Positions 33,837 through 43,072 of a stretch of 64,000 nucleotides of DNA are shown piece by piece. The position numbers were made by a program, and so were the translations under genes. A model generated the notes under the pieces. That model had not been told where the DNA came from. It did not search any database and was given only the letters and a program-made list of their open reading frames with translations. This stretch comes from Calidithermus roseus (GTDB taxonomy: Bacteria > Deinococcota > Deinococci > Deinococcales > Thermaceae). Where the stretch lies: assembly GCF_003574095.1 (NCBI RefSeq), contig NZ_QWLA01000008.1, positions 1 through 64,000 on the forward strand. Reading direction: 5' to 3'. Positions within the stretch are counted from its first letter, which is position 1. Each line of letters starts with the position of its first letter.

Positions 33837-34640
33837 GTGCCCGTTCCCATCGCCCTCACCATCGCCGGTAGCGACCCCAGCGGTGGGGCCGGCCTCCAGG
33901 CCGACCTCAAGACCTTCCACCGCTTCGGGGTCTACGGCATGAGCGTGGTCAGCGTGCTGACCGTGCAGAACACCCTGGGGGTGCGCGAGGTCGTGCCCCT
34001 GGAAGCCACCCTGGTCGCACGCCAGCTAAAAGCCGTGCTGTACGACCCCGGAGCCCACGCCCTCAAGACCGGGGCCCTGGGCAACACCGCCATCCTCGAG
34101 GCCATCGCCCCCGTGCTCGCCCAGGCCGCCCTGCCGCTGGTCGTAGACCCCGTCCTCCTCTCGAAGAGCGGGCAGGAATTGCTGCCCTCCCCCGCCCTCG
34201 AGGCCCTGCGGTCCTGCCTACTCCCCCTCGCCACGCTGCTGACCCCCAACCTGCTCGAGGCCCAGGCCCTGCTGGGTCAGCCCATACGCGACCTGGCCGA
34301 CGCCCGCGAAGCCGCCCGGCAGTTGGGGAGCCTGGGAGCACGGGCCGTGCTGCTCAAGGGCGGTCACCTGGCCGGGGAGGAGGCCACCGACGTGCTGTGG
34401 GACGGCCACGCGCTGTACCTCTTCCCCGCGCGGAAAATCCCCTCGGCCCATACCCACGGGACCGGCTGCACCCTCTCGGCTGCAATCACCGCCCTGCTGG
34501 CGAGGGGAATTCCCCTGCACGAAGCGGTCGCTCGAGCCAAGCGCTTCGTGAGCCAGGCCATCGAAACGGCCCCAGGCATCGGGCAGGGCATCGGGCCGCT
34601 CAACCACTGGGCGGGGGAGGGGGATGTCGATGGCCCATAG
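33837..34640 (+). CDS. thiD: Hydroxymethylpyrimidine (phosphate) kinase
   Basis: A 267-residue ribokinase-fold enzyme that phosphorylates HMP and HMP-P to HMP-PP. IALTIAGSDPSGGAGLQADL, VVDPVLLSKSG and the anion-hole/catalytic GTGCTLSAAITALLARG are characteristic. The start is GTG with CCGGAGG 6 nt upstream. It is the last gene of the thiamine operon. Confidence 0.93.
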   Translation: MPVPIALTIAGSDPSGGAGLQADLKTFHRFGVYGMSVVSVLTVQNTLGVREVVPLEATLVARQLKAVLYDPGAHALKTGALGNTAILEAIAPVLAQAALPLVVDPVLLSKSGQELLPSPALEALRSCLLPLATLLTPNLLEAQALLGQPIRDLADAREAARQLGSLGARAVLLKGGHLAGEEATDVLWDGHALYLFPARKIPSAHTHGTGCTLSAAITALLARGIPLHEAVARAKRFVSQAIETAPGIGQGIGPLNHWAGEGDVDGP

Positions 34641-34692
34641 CCGGATGCGGGTCATACGTCCTACGTCGTACGCCAAGCGCCACGAGCCGTTC

Positions 34693-35916
34693 TTAGCTGC
34701 CAGCGACTTCTGCGAGGAGTCCGACCACCCGTGCCAGGACCGCTTCCGCGACCTCGCTCTTCGTCATGAGCGGCAGGTGCTCGACCACCCCACCGGGTAA
34801 GAGCAAGCTGACGCGGTTGGTGTCCACGGCAAAACCGGCGTCACGAGCGCTGATGTCGTTGGCGACGATCATGGAGAGGCCCTTGCGCTCGAGCTTGTCC
34901 TGGGCGTTTTCCAACAGCTTCTCGCTCTCGGCGGCGAAACCCACCACCACCGCTGGTCGGCCCACCCGCCGGCGCTGCTCGGCCACGGCCAGCAGGATGT
35001 CCTGGGTGTGCTCGAGTTCGATGCGGGGCAAAGCGCCCTTCTTGATCTTGTGGGCCTGGACCTGGCGGGGACGGAAGTCGGCCACCGCGGCGGCCATGAT
35101 CAGCACGTCGGCCACGCGCGAGAGCTCCAGGACGGCCTCGGCCATCTGGGCGGCGGTCTCTATGTCGGTGCGCTCGGCCCCGGTGGGGGTGCTCAGAGGG
35201 GCGGCAGTGGCCCCCACCACCAGGCTGACCCTGGCTCCCAGATCCAGCGCGGCCTGGGCCAAGGCGAAGCCCTGCTTGCCCGAGGAGCGGTTGCTGAGGT
35301 AGCGCACGGGGTCGAGGGGTTCTTGGGTGCCGCCCGCACTCACCACCACGTGCTTTCCGGCCAGGGGGCCGTTTCGGCTCGAGGCCAGGCGGACGTGCCC
35401 CAGGATTTCGCCCGGCTCGAGCATCCGCCCCAGCCCCGTCAGGCCCGAAGCCATGCGGCCCTGGGCTGGGCCCAGGATCTGCACGCCCCGCTGACGCAGG
35501 GTCTGGAGGTTGGCCTGGGTGGCGGGGTGCTCGAACATGCCGCCGTCCATGGCAGGGGCCACCAGCACGGGACAGCGCGCGGCCAGCGCGGTCAGGGTGA
35601 GCAGGTTGTCGGCCTGACCCGTGGCCAGTTTGGCCAGGGTGTTGGCGGTGCAGGGGGCGATCACCAGCAAGTCGGCACCCTCGCCCAGGCCGACGTGGAC
35701 CACGTGGGCGTCGCTGTCCCACAGGCTGGTGTGGGCCTTGCGCCCGGTGAGGGAGGCGAAGGAGAGCGCCGTGACGAAGCGCTCGGCCCCGTCGCTCAGG
35801 ATCACGTCCACCAGGGCTCCGGCCTGGGTGAGCTTGCTGGCAAGGTCGGCGGCTTTGTAGGCGGCGACGGAGCCGCTGACACCCAGCACGATGCGCTTGC
35901 CCTGCAGGGGGTTCAC
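34693..35916 (-). CDS. coaBC: Bifunctional phosphopantothenoylcysteine decarboxylase/synthetase
   Basis: A 407-residue fusion. The N-terminal half is the FMN-dependent decarboxylase (GVSGSVAAYKAADLASKL, HVGLGEGADLLVIAPCTANT, PAMDGGMFEHPATQ). The C-terminal half is the CTP-dependent synthetase (VVSAGGTQEPLDPVRYLSNR, MAAAVADFRP, KIKKGALPRIELEHTQDIL). It makes 4'-phosphopantetheine from phosphopantothenate and cysteine. The GTG start overlaps the coaX stop by 4 nt. Confidence 0.95.
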   Translation of the reverse strand: MNPLQGKRIVLGVSGSVAAYKAADLASKLTQAGALVDVILSDGAERFVTALSFASLTGRKAHTSLWDSDAHVVHVGLGEGADLLVIAPCTANTLAKLATGQADNLLTLTALAARCPVLVAPAMDGGMFEHPATQANLQTLRQRGVQILGPAQGRMASGLTGLGRMLEPGEILGHVRLASSRNGPLAGKHVVVSAGGTQEPLDPVRYLSNRSSGKQGFALAQAALDLGARVSLVVGATAAPLSTPTGAERTDIETAAQMAEAVLELSRVADVLIMAAAVADFRPRQVQAHKIKKGALPRIELEHTQDILLAVAEQRRRVGRPAVVVGFAAESEKLLENAQDKLERKGLSMIVANDISARDAGFAVDTNRVSLLLPGGVVEHLPLMTKSEVAEAVLARVVGLLAEVAGS

Positions 35917-36677
35917 CGGTTGAGCTCCCAGATGATGCGCAGACCGTCGAGGGTCAGCCAGGGGGCGATGATCTCGATGACCGGCGTTTCCCGCGCGATG
36001 AGCTCCGCCAGGCCGCCGGTCCCGATGACCTTCATCTGCGGGCCGAGCTCGGCGCGGAAGCGGGCCACCATGCCCTCGACCAGGCCCACGTAGCCGAACA
36101 GGAGCCCCGACTGCATCGAGTGCACGGTGTTGCGCCCGATGGCCGCGGGGGGGCGTTGCAACTCGACCTTGGGCAGCTTGGCGGCCCGCTGGAACAGGGC
36201 TTCGGAAGCGATCCCGATCCCCGGTGCGATGGCTCCTCCCAGGTAATCCCCTTCGACGGTGATGGCGTCGAAGGTGGTGGCGGTGCCAAAGTCCACCACG
36301 CAGGCCGGGCCGCCGTAGAGCTTGTGCACCGCGGCGGCATCGACGATGCGGTCGGCGCCTACTTGCGAGGGGTCGTCGTAGCGCACCCGCACCCCGGTCT
36401 GGACGCTCGAGTCCACCACCAAAGGCTTCTGCCCCAGGTAGCTCTGCACGGCCTGGACCAGCGTCCCCGTCAGCGGCGGCACCACCGAGGCCATGACCAC
36501 GGCGTCCACCTGGGCGGGCGAGTAGCCGCTGAAGGAAAGCAGGTTGACTATGCTGATGCCGTACTCGTCGGGCATCCGCTGGGGATCGGTGGCGATGCGC
36601 CAGCGCGGCCCCAGTTCCTCGCCCTGGTACAGGCCCAGCGTGATGTTGGTGTTGCCGATGTCAATTGCCAGCAGCAT
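35913..36677 (-). CDS. coaX: Type III pantothenate kinase
   Basis: A 254-residue ASKHA-fold kinase. MLLAIDIGNTNITLGLYQGE is the phosphate-1 motif, VGADRIVDAAAVHKLYGGPA and VDFGTATTFDAI carry the catalytic Asp and phosphate-2 motif, and GGAIAPGIGIASEALFQRAA is typical of the family. It phosphorylates pantothenate, the first committed CoA step, and sits between panC and coaBC. Confidence 0.95.
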   Translation of the reverse strand: MLLAIDIGNTNITLGLYQGEELGPRWRIATDPQRMPDEYGISIVNLLSFSGYSPAQVDAVVMASVVPPLTGTLVQAVQSYLGQKPLVVDSSVQTGVRVRYDDPSQVGADRIVDAAAVHKLYGGPACVVDFGTATTFDAITVEGDYLGGAIAPGIGIASEALFQRAAKLPKVELQRPPAAIGRNTVHSMQSGLLFGYVGLVEGMVARFRAELGPQMKVIGTGGLAELIARETPVIEIIAPWLTLDGLRIIWELNR

Positions 36678-36692
36678 AGGACCCCCTCACAC

Positions 36693-37538
36693 TCATACTC
36701 CCTCGAGTAGCACGTTATCGATCAGCCGGGTCTTGCCGAAATGGGCCGCCAGGGCGATGAGCACGTCACCGCCGAGGTGGGTGAGGGGCTCGAGGTTCTC
36801 GGCATCGACGATCTCGAGGTATTCGAGGCGGCACAAAGGCTCGGCCTCGAGCATCCGTCGCATCCCGGCCAGCAGCACCGCGGCCTCGCGCTCGCCCTCC
36901 TGTACCCGGTCTTTGGCCCAGAACAAAGCCCGCGAGAGCACCGTAGCGGCCTGGCGCTCGGCGGGGCTGAGGTACACGTTGCGCGAACTCAGGGCAAGCC
37001 CGTCGGGCTCGCGCACGGTGGGGCAGACGACGATCTCGAGGTCGAAGTTGAGGTCGCGCACCATCTTGCGCAGCACGGCGACCTGCTGGGCGTCCTTCTG
37101 CCCGAAGTAGGCCCGCTGGGGCTGCACCAGGTGGAACAGCTTGCTCACCACCGTGGCCACGCCCCGGAAGTGCCCCGGACGGAAGCGGCCACACAGCCGC
37201 TCGGAAAGGCCCTCCACCGTGACGTAGCTTCGGTAGCCCGCAGGGTACATCTCGGCGGCCTCGGGGTGGAACAAGAGGTCTACCCCGGCGGCTTCGGCCA
37301 TGGCACAGTCGCGCTCCAGGTCGCGCGGGTAGCGGGCGAAGTCCTCGCTGGGGCCGAACTGCGTGGGGTTGACGAAGATGCTCATGACCGTGAAGCGGTT
37401 CTGCGCGCGCGAAGCCTCCACCAGCGAGAGGTGGCCCTGGTGCAGATAGCCCATCGTGGGCACCAGGCCGATGCTCCCGGCCTGACGCTCCTTGGCCAGG
37501 GCCTCGCGCAGCTCGGGGATGGTTCGGACCAGGCGCAT
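36693..37538 (-). CDS. panC: Pantothenate synthetase
   Basis: A 281-residue ATP-dependent ligase joining pantoate and beta-alanine. The HIGH-like motif is present in LVPTMGYLHQGHLSLVEASR, with FVNPTQFGPSEDFARYPR and a KMSKS-like LSSRNVYLSPAERQ. It starts immediately (1 nt) after the panB stop, so the genes are co-transcribed. Confidence 0.95.
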   Translation of the reverse strand: MRLVRTIPELREALAKERQAGSIGLVPTMGYLHQGHLSLVEASRAQNRFTVMSIFVNPTQFGPSEDFARYPRDLERDCAMAEAAGVDLLFHPEAAEMYPAGYRSYVTVEGLSERLCGRFRPGHFRGVATVVSKLFHLVQPQRAYFGQKDAQQVAVLRKMVRDLNFDLEIVVCPTVREPDGLALSSRNVYLSPAERQAATVLSRALFWAKDRVQEGEREAAVLLAGMRRMLEAEPLCRLEYLEIVDAENLEPLTHLGGDVLIALAAHFGKTRLIDNVLLEGV

Positions 37539-38378
37539 TTAGACCTCCGTCTCCAGGGCCTCGAGCACGGCCTCGTCCAGGCTGAAGGAGTGCTGCTCGG
37601 TGGGGAAAGCCCCCACATCGACGTCGTGGACGTACTGCCGCACCGCCTCGGAGCACAGCCCGTGCAGATCCTGGTACTTGCGCACGTGCCGGGGGTTGAA
37701 GCCGGGGAACAGCCCCAGCATGTCCTGCGTCACCAGCACCTGACCGTCGCACCCCGGCCCCGACCCGATCCCGATGGTGGGGATCTCGAGCCGCCGGCTG
37801 AGCCAGGTGGCGAGCCTGTGGGGCACCAACTCCAGCACCAGCGCGAACACCCCAGCTTCTTGCAGCGCCAACGCGCCCTGCACGATCCGGCGAGCGGTCT
37901 CGAGGGTCCGGCCCTGCGAGCGGTGCCCCCCGAAGACGTGGACCGACTGGGGGGTGTAGCCCAGGTGCCCCATCACCGGAATCCCCGCCGCCCGGATGGC
38001 CCGCACGCTCTCCAGTACCTCCAGCCCCCCTTCGAGCTTCACCGCCTTGCAGCCGCCCTCCTGTACCAGGCGGCCCGCCGCACGCACGCTCTCGTACACC
38101 CCCAGGTGATAGCTCAAAAAGGGCATGTCGGCGATCACCAGCGCCCGCCTGGCGCCCCGCGCCACGGCCTTGGTGTGGTGCAGCACGTCCTCGAGGGTGA
38201 CCCGCGTGGTGTCCTCGTACCCCAGCACCACCATCCCCAGCGAGTCCCCCACCAAGATCGCATCGACGCCCGCCGCGTCGAGGATCTGCGCGGTAGGGTA
38301 GTCGTAGGCGGTGAGCATTTTCAGCTTGTGCCCGCGCTGCTTGGCCTTAGCAAAGTCGGTAACCCTGACCGGTTCCAT
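37539..38378 (-). CDS. panB: 3-methyl-2-oxobutanoate hydroxymethyltransferase
   Basis: A 279-residue TIM-barrel enzyme that makes ketopantoate from 2-oxoisovalerate and methylene-THF. MLTAYDYPTAQILDAAGVDA, LVGDSLGMVVLGYEDTT (Mg ligand Asp), HTKAVARGARRALVIADMPF and IGIGSGPGCDGQVLV are diagnostic. First gene of the panB-panC-coaX-coaBC operon, which covers CoA synthesis up to phosphopantetheine. Confidence 0.95.
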   Translation of the reverse strand: MEPVRVTDFAKAKQRGHKLKMLTAYDYPTAQILDAAGVDAILVGDSLGMVVLGYEDTTRVTLEDVLHHTKAVARGARRALVIADMPFLSYHLGVYESVRAAGRLVQEGGCKAVKLEGGLEVLESVRAIRAAGIPVMGHLGYTPQSVHVFGGHRSQGRTLETARRIVQGALALQEAGVFALVLELVPHRLATWLSRRLEIPTIGIGSGPGCDGQVLVTQDMLGLFPGFNPRHVRKYQDLHGLCSEAVRQYVHDVDVGAFPTEQHSFSLDEAVLEALETEV

Positions 38379-38469
38379 AAACTCCGCCTAGATGTTACCC
38401 CAAGTGCCCTTCCACCGATTTACCCTCATCCTGGGTCGGCGATGATGACAGGCTTTCCGTGGGGTGCTT

Positions 38470-39546
<1,077 letters not shown>

Positions 39547-39688
39547 CTATCGCGGTTTGCTTTGGGATCGTACGTCGCTCATCGTAGGGGTCTTTGCCCC
39601 AAGCCTCCCGCCGCCCGCTCTTCGCTGAGGGCGTAAGCCAGGCGGCAACTGCTCCAGACCCGATATTGTGGAGAGGTACGCACTGGCC

Positions 39689-40258
39689 ATGAAGCCCTCC
39701 AAGCTCTCCCACGCCATAGGCTTCGACGACTTCCCCTTCTCGCGCCGCCACCGGGGCAACGTGCCCATCGTGGGGGCGGTGTATGCGGGGGTGCGCCTCG
39801 AGGGCGTCCTGCGGGGAGAAATCCGCCGTGATGGCCTCAACAGCACCGTGACCATCGCAAGGCTGGTGCAGCAGTCGAAGTTCAACGCCAACCTCCAGCT
39901 CGTTTTCCTGCAAGGCATCGCCATGGCCGGGTTTAACGTGGTAGACATCCACCAGCTGGCCGAGTTGCTGGAGCGCCCCGTGCTGGTGGTCACGCGCCGT
40001 ATGCCCGACCTCGAGGCCATTCGGGACACCTTGCTCAGCAAAGTGCCGGGTGGAAAGCGCAAGTGGGCCCTCATCGAGAGAGCGGGCATCCCCGAGAGGG
40101 TGGCCGGGGTGTACGTCCAGCGGGCCGGGCTGAGCCTCGAGCAGGCCGAGCAGGCCATCCGGCGCTTCGCCCTGCACTCCAACATCCCCGAGCCCCTGCG
40201 CACGGCCCACCTCATCGCGGGGGGAATCGCCACCGGGCAGAGTCGGGCACGGCCTTGA
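39689..40258 (+). CDS. DUF99 (endonuclease V-like) protein
   Basis: About 189 residues matching the DUF99 family, which is related in fold to endonuclease V. AIGFDDFPFSRRHRGNVPIV contains the conserved D-D near the N-terminus. IARLVQQSKFNANLQLVFLQ, GIAMAGFNVVDIHQLAELL and LERPVLVVTRRMPDLEAI are further family stretches. Function is unproven. Start choice is between ATG 39689 (with GGAGAGG 12 nt upstream) and GTG 39668. It lies on the plus strand inside the otherwise minus-strand lysine cluster. Confidence 0.7.
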   Translation: MKPSKLSHAIGFDDFPFSRRHRGNVPIVGAVYAGVRLEGVLRGEIRRDGLNSTVTIARLVQQSKFNANLQLVFLQGIAMAGFNVVDIHQLAELLERPVLVVTRRMPDLEAIRDTLLSKVPGGKRKWALIERAGIPERVAGVYVQRAGLSLEQAEQAIRRFALHSNIPEPLRTAHLIAGGIATGQSRARP

Positions 40259-40272
40259 AAGGCCATATGCAG

Positions 40273-40923
40273 CTACCAAGAGGATGGTTTTTGGATAAAG
40301 CCACCTTTGCCATCTGGTAGAGGGTCGGGGAATTGGGCCTTGCCTAATTCCGCCAGTGGCAGTTGTTTGCATCGATGCGCCACACTACGCAGTTCCCTGG
40401 CTGCTCCTCGCGGATTGTGCTTGACGCTTCCGTCAGGAAGAACGACATCCCGATAAGGCAGGTAGACGACGATGCGTATTTGGGGAAACCTCTGGCGTAT
40501 CAGCTTCAAGGCGGGCACCAAATCCGAATCCGCCGACACCAAGATCAACTGGTCACAGGCTTGTTGATAGGCGTCATCAAGCATCCTCAAAGCGATGTTC
40601 ACATCTGTTCCCTTTTCCTCAAAAGCCGGGAACCTGCGATCCCCTGTATAGGAGCAAGAAGAAACGCCGCATTGAATGCGCTTGCTTTTGAAAAGTCCAA
40701 ACTCGGTATGAACTATGGGCCTGGTTGATAGAGCAGACAAATACGCTGCCTGATCGCTTTTACCCTTGACCCTGGCCGTAAAGTATTGAATTCTCCGGAT
40801 ACGGTCATTCGGGCGAATCCGCTTGAAGTACGCTTCCAAGTCGAGCCACTTGTACGGGCTACCTTTCAAAGCTCCATAGTAGAGGTTGAAGCCGTCGACG
40901 TACACGATGCTATCACCAGGCAT
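40273..40923 (-). CDS. NYN-domain (LabA/DUF88-type) putative ribonuclease
   Basis: A 216-residue PIN-like protein. SIVYVDGFNLYYGALKG carries the first catalytic Asp, KGTDVNIALRMLDDAYQQ the second, and DQLILVSADSDLVPALKLI the third, the classic NYN triad. These proteins cleave RNA or act with RNA-binding partners. The gene is clearly richer in A+T than its neighbours, which suggests recent acquisition. A TATAAT ends 6 nt before the ATG. A hairpin and a second promoter lie upstream (40,942-41,020). Confidence 0.8.
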   Translation of the reverse strand: MPGDSIVYVDGFNLYYGALKGSPYKWLDLEAYFKRIRPNDRIRRIQYFTARVKGKSDQAAYLSALSTRPIVHTEFGLFKSKRIQCGVSSCSYTGDRRFPAFEEKGTDVNIALRMLDDAYQQACDQLILVSADSDLVPALKLIRQRFPQIRIVVYLPYRDVVLPDGSVKHNPRGAARELRSVAHRCKQLPLAELGKAQFPDPLPDGKGGFIQKPSSW

Positions 40924-40941
40924 GGTGTGATTATAAAAGAC

Positions 40942-40961
40942 GGGCAGCCCGCAAGCTGCCC
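40942..40961 (-). terminator. Hairpin terminator after lysX, overlapping the NYN promoter
   Basis: GGGCAGC and GCTGCCC pair across a 6-nt loop; on the minus strand the stem is followed by GTCTTTTATAAT. It lies about 90 nt past lysX and fits a rho-independent terminator. Its T-rich tail also forms the -10 box of the NYN gene. Confidence 0.6.
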
Positions 40962-40991
40962 AACCGGCTTACACCGGGGAGTTGTGGATAT

Positions 40992-41020
40992 ATTATCCGC
41001 CAGGGTTTATTTTCTGTCAA
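40992..41020 (-). promoter_or_regulatory. Promoter TTGACA-N17-GATAAT
   Basis: On the minus strand, TTGACA (41015-41020), 17 nt and GATAAT (40992-40997) form a near-consensus promoter upstream of the NYN gene. A second TTGACA lies 10 nt further upstream (41025-41030). Confidence 0.55.
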
Positions 41021-41048
41021 CAAATGTCAAACATTGCCCTCCAGGGCT

Positions 41049-41894
41049 TCACGTCTTGCCCAGGCTCCAGGCGTACTCGAGGATCTTCCCCGGAATGTCC
41101 ACGCCGGTGACGCTCACGGAGTTCTTGTACTCCATGGTGTGATTGACCTCGTTGACCAAGAGCCCGCGCTCGCTCTCGAAGAGGTCGATGGCGACCACGC
41201 CCCCGCCCACCGCCTTAGCCGCCCGCACGGCGGTGTCGGCGAGTTCGGGCGTGAGGGGGCAATTCGAAGCCTTGCCGCCGCGGGCGGTGTTGGTGATCCA
41301 GTGCTCGCTGGCGCGGTAGATCGCCGCGATGCAGGTGTCGCCCACCACGAAGGCCCGAATGTCGCGGCCCGGCTTGTTCACGAGCTCCTGGATGTAGTAA
41401 AGCTGGTGCTGGTAGCCGCCCAGGACTTCCTTGTGCTCCAAGACGGTCTCGGCGGCGTCGCGGTCGTTGATCTTGGACAGCAGGCGGCCCCAGCTCCCCA
41501 CCACCGGCTTCATCACCACCGGGTAGCCCATCTCCTCGATGAGCCTGAGGGCTTCTTCACTCTCGGTGGCCAGAGCGGTCCTGGGTTGGGGCACGCCACA
41601 GGCGGCCAGGGCACAGCTCGTGGCCCACTTGTCGCCGCAGACCTCGATCACCTCGGGCCGGTTGACCACCGGGATGCCCAGCGAGCTCAGGTAGCGGCTA
41701 ACGGCCAGGCCCTTGCTCTGGCTCACCAGGCGCTCGACGGCGGTGGTGACGCCCTCGAGTTCCTCCGGGCGCTCCCCCAGCCGCATGGGAAGCTGCTTGG
41801 CATAGATCTTCTTGAAAGGAATGCCCAGGGCTTCAGCCGCCTTGAAGAGCATTTCCTCGTCGGGGCGGATACGGTCGTAAAGGATGGCTAGCAT
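41049..41894 (-). CDS. lysX: [LysW]-alpha-aminoadipate ligase
   Basis: A 281-residue RimK-type ATP-grasp ligase. Characteristic parts are [60 protein letters not shown] and the metal site [20 protein letters not shown]. It attaches the alpha-amino group of aminoadipate to the C-terminal Glu of LysW, which protects it during lysine synthesis. It lies about 77 nt downstream of lysW, as expected. Confidence 0.93.
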   Translation of the reverse strand: MLAILYDRIRPDEEMLFKAAEALGIPFKKIYAKQLPMRLGERPEELEGVTTAVERLVSQSKGLAVSRYLSSLGIPVVNRPEVIEVCGDKWATSCALAACGVPQPRTALATESEEALRLIEEMGYPVVMKPVVGSWGRLLSKINDRDAAETVLEHKEVLGGYQHQLYYIQELVNKPGRDIRAFVVGDTCIAAIYRASEHWITNTARGGKASNCPLTPELADTAVRAAKAVGGGVVAIDLFESERGLLVNEVNHTMEYKNSVSVTGVDIPGKILEYAWSLGKT

Positions 41895-41971
41895 AGGGTT
41901 CAGGGGGATGGGTTTAGGGTGTCGGGCAGGGCCTTTGCGTCAACCCTGCACCCGACACCCCGTACCCTGCT

Positions 41972-42136
41972 TTACTCTCCCCAGTCCTCGGCCTCTTCGG
42001 GGGCGGCTTCCAGCTTGAGAGGGTTTAGGCCCGTGACTTCCAGCTCGGCTCCGCAGGTGTCGCACACCACCAGCTCACCCAGCTCGGGGTTGTCCAGTTC
42101 GATAGGGCTTCCGCATTCGATGCATTCGGCTGACAT
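41972..42136 (-). CDS. lysW: Amino-group carrier protein LysW
   Basis: 54 residues. A zinc ribbon formed by CIECG and CDTCG is followed by an acidic tail ending EDWGE; the last Glu is the attachment point for aminoadipate. The start ATG has GGAGG 8 nt upstream; an in-frame extension upstream is intergenic repeat sequence. LysW carries every intermediate from aminoadipate to lysine. Confidence 0.95.
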   Translation of the reverse strand: MSAECIECGSPIELDNPELGELVVCDTCGAELEVTGLNPLKLEAAPEEAEDWGE

Positions 42137-42239
42137 GGTTTTCCTCCTCATCGCATTGCTAATAGCTGACGGCTGATAGCTCATAGCGAGGCTTTACTTT
42201 TGAGTTTGGCTATGGGCTATCGGCTATAAGCTATGAGCT

Positions 42240-42548
42240 TCACACTTCCTCTTCCTCGCCGATCTCCGACCAGTCGGGGCTAAAGGTATAGCCGCATTCC
42301 GGGCAGGTGACAGGCTCGCCTTCCTCCTCGACTTCGATGGGGGTTTCGCAGCGGGGGCAGTCCACGAAGAAGGCCTCCTCCCCACCTTCCACCACCACCA
42401 CTTCCAGGGGGTCGAGCGATAGGAACTCGAACTCGGCCCCACAGTTCTCGCACTCCATCACGTCGCCTTCTACGAGCTCGTCGTACTCCTCGGCGGGGAT
42501 GTAGATCGGATCATGACAAGCGGGACATACCACTTCGACCTCGTCCAT
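42240..42548 (-). CDS. Double zinc-ribbon protein related to LysW
   Basis: 102 residues with two ribbons: CPACH...CENCG and CPRCE...CPECG, joined by an acidic linker (DPLEVVVVEGGEEAFF) and ending SEIGEEEEV. It resembles two LysW-like units fused but lacks the terminal EDWGE, so it cannot carry aminoadipate in the known way. GGAGG lies 6 nt before the ATG. It sits between lysU and lysW in the lysine operon, so a helper role is possible. Confidence 0.75.
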   Translation of the reverse strand: MDEVEVVCPACHDPIYIPAEEYDELVEGDVMECENCGAEFEFLSLDPLEVVVVEGGEEAFFVDCPRCETPIEVEEEGEPVTCPECGYTFSPDWSEIGEEEEV

Positions 42549-42571
42549 ATAAGCCTCCAAGCCCTCCCAGT

Positions 42572-43072
42572 TTAAGGCGTGCCTTCACCCGGAAACCTAC
42601 CGTGCTTGCGGTAGTACTCGAGGATGCTCCCCTCCTTGAGGGCCTCGAGCAAGAAGGCGGGGGGCGGGGTGAGGCGGAAGGTCTCGCTCCCCCGGCGCAG
42701 CACCCCCTGCTCGAACTCCAGCTCCACCTCCTCCCCATCGTTCAGCGCGTCCACCACCTCGGGGGCCTCGAAGGGCATGATGCCGAGGTTGACCAGGTTG
42801 CGGTAGAAGATGCGGGCGTAGCTCTTGGCGATGATGGCCCGCAGGCCCAGCTTGCGCAGGGCTTCGGGGGCGTACTCGCGGCTCGAGCCCAGGCCCGTGT
42901 TTCGCCCCGCTACCAGGATGTCGCCCGGCCTGAACCCCTGGGCAAACTCGGGGCGGAGGTGGGCGAAGGCGTAGGTGTGGAACCTGTCCTCGCCCACCAT
43001 GAAGGGGGCGTACTTGCCCGGCAGGATGTCGTCGGTGTTGATGGAGTCGCCGAATTTCCAGACCCTAGACAT
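42572..43072 (-). CDS. lysU: Homoaconitase small subunit
   Basis: A 166-residue swivel domain: VWKFGDSINTDDILPGKYAP and GDILVAGRNTGLGSSREYAP are typical of isopropylmalate isomerase and homoaconitase small subunits. With LysT it converts homocitrate to homoisocitrate. The start overlaps the lysT end by 8 nt. Confidence 0.9.
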   Translation of the reverse strand: MSRVWKFGDSINTDDILPGKYAPFMVGEDRFHTYAFAHLRPEFAQGFRPGDILVAGRNTGLGSSREYAPEALRKLGLRAIIAKSYARIFYRNLVNLGIMPFEAPEVVDALNDGEEVELEFEQGVLRRGSETFRLTPPPAFLLEALKEGSILEYYRKHGRFPGEGTP

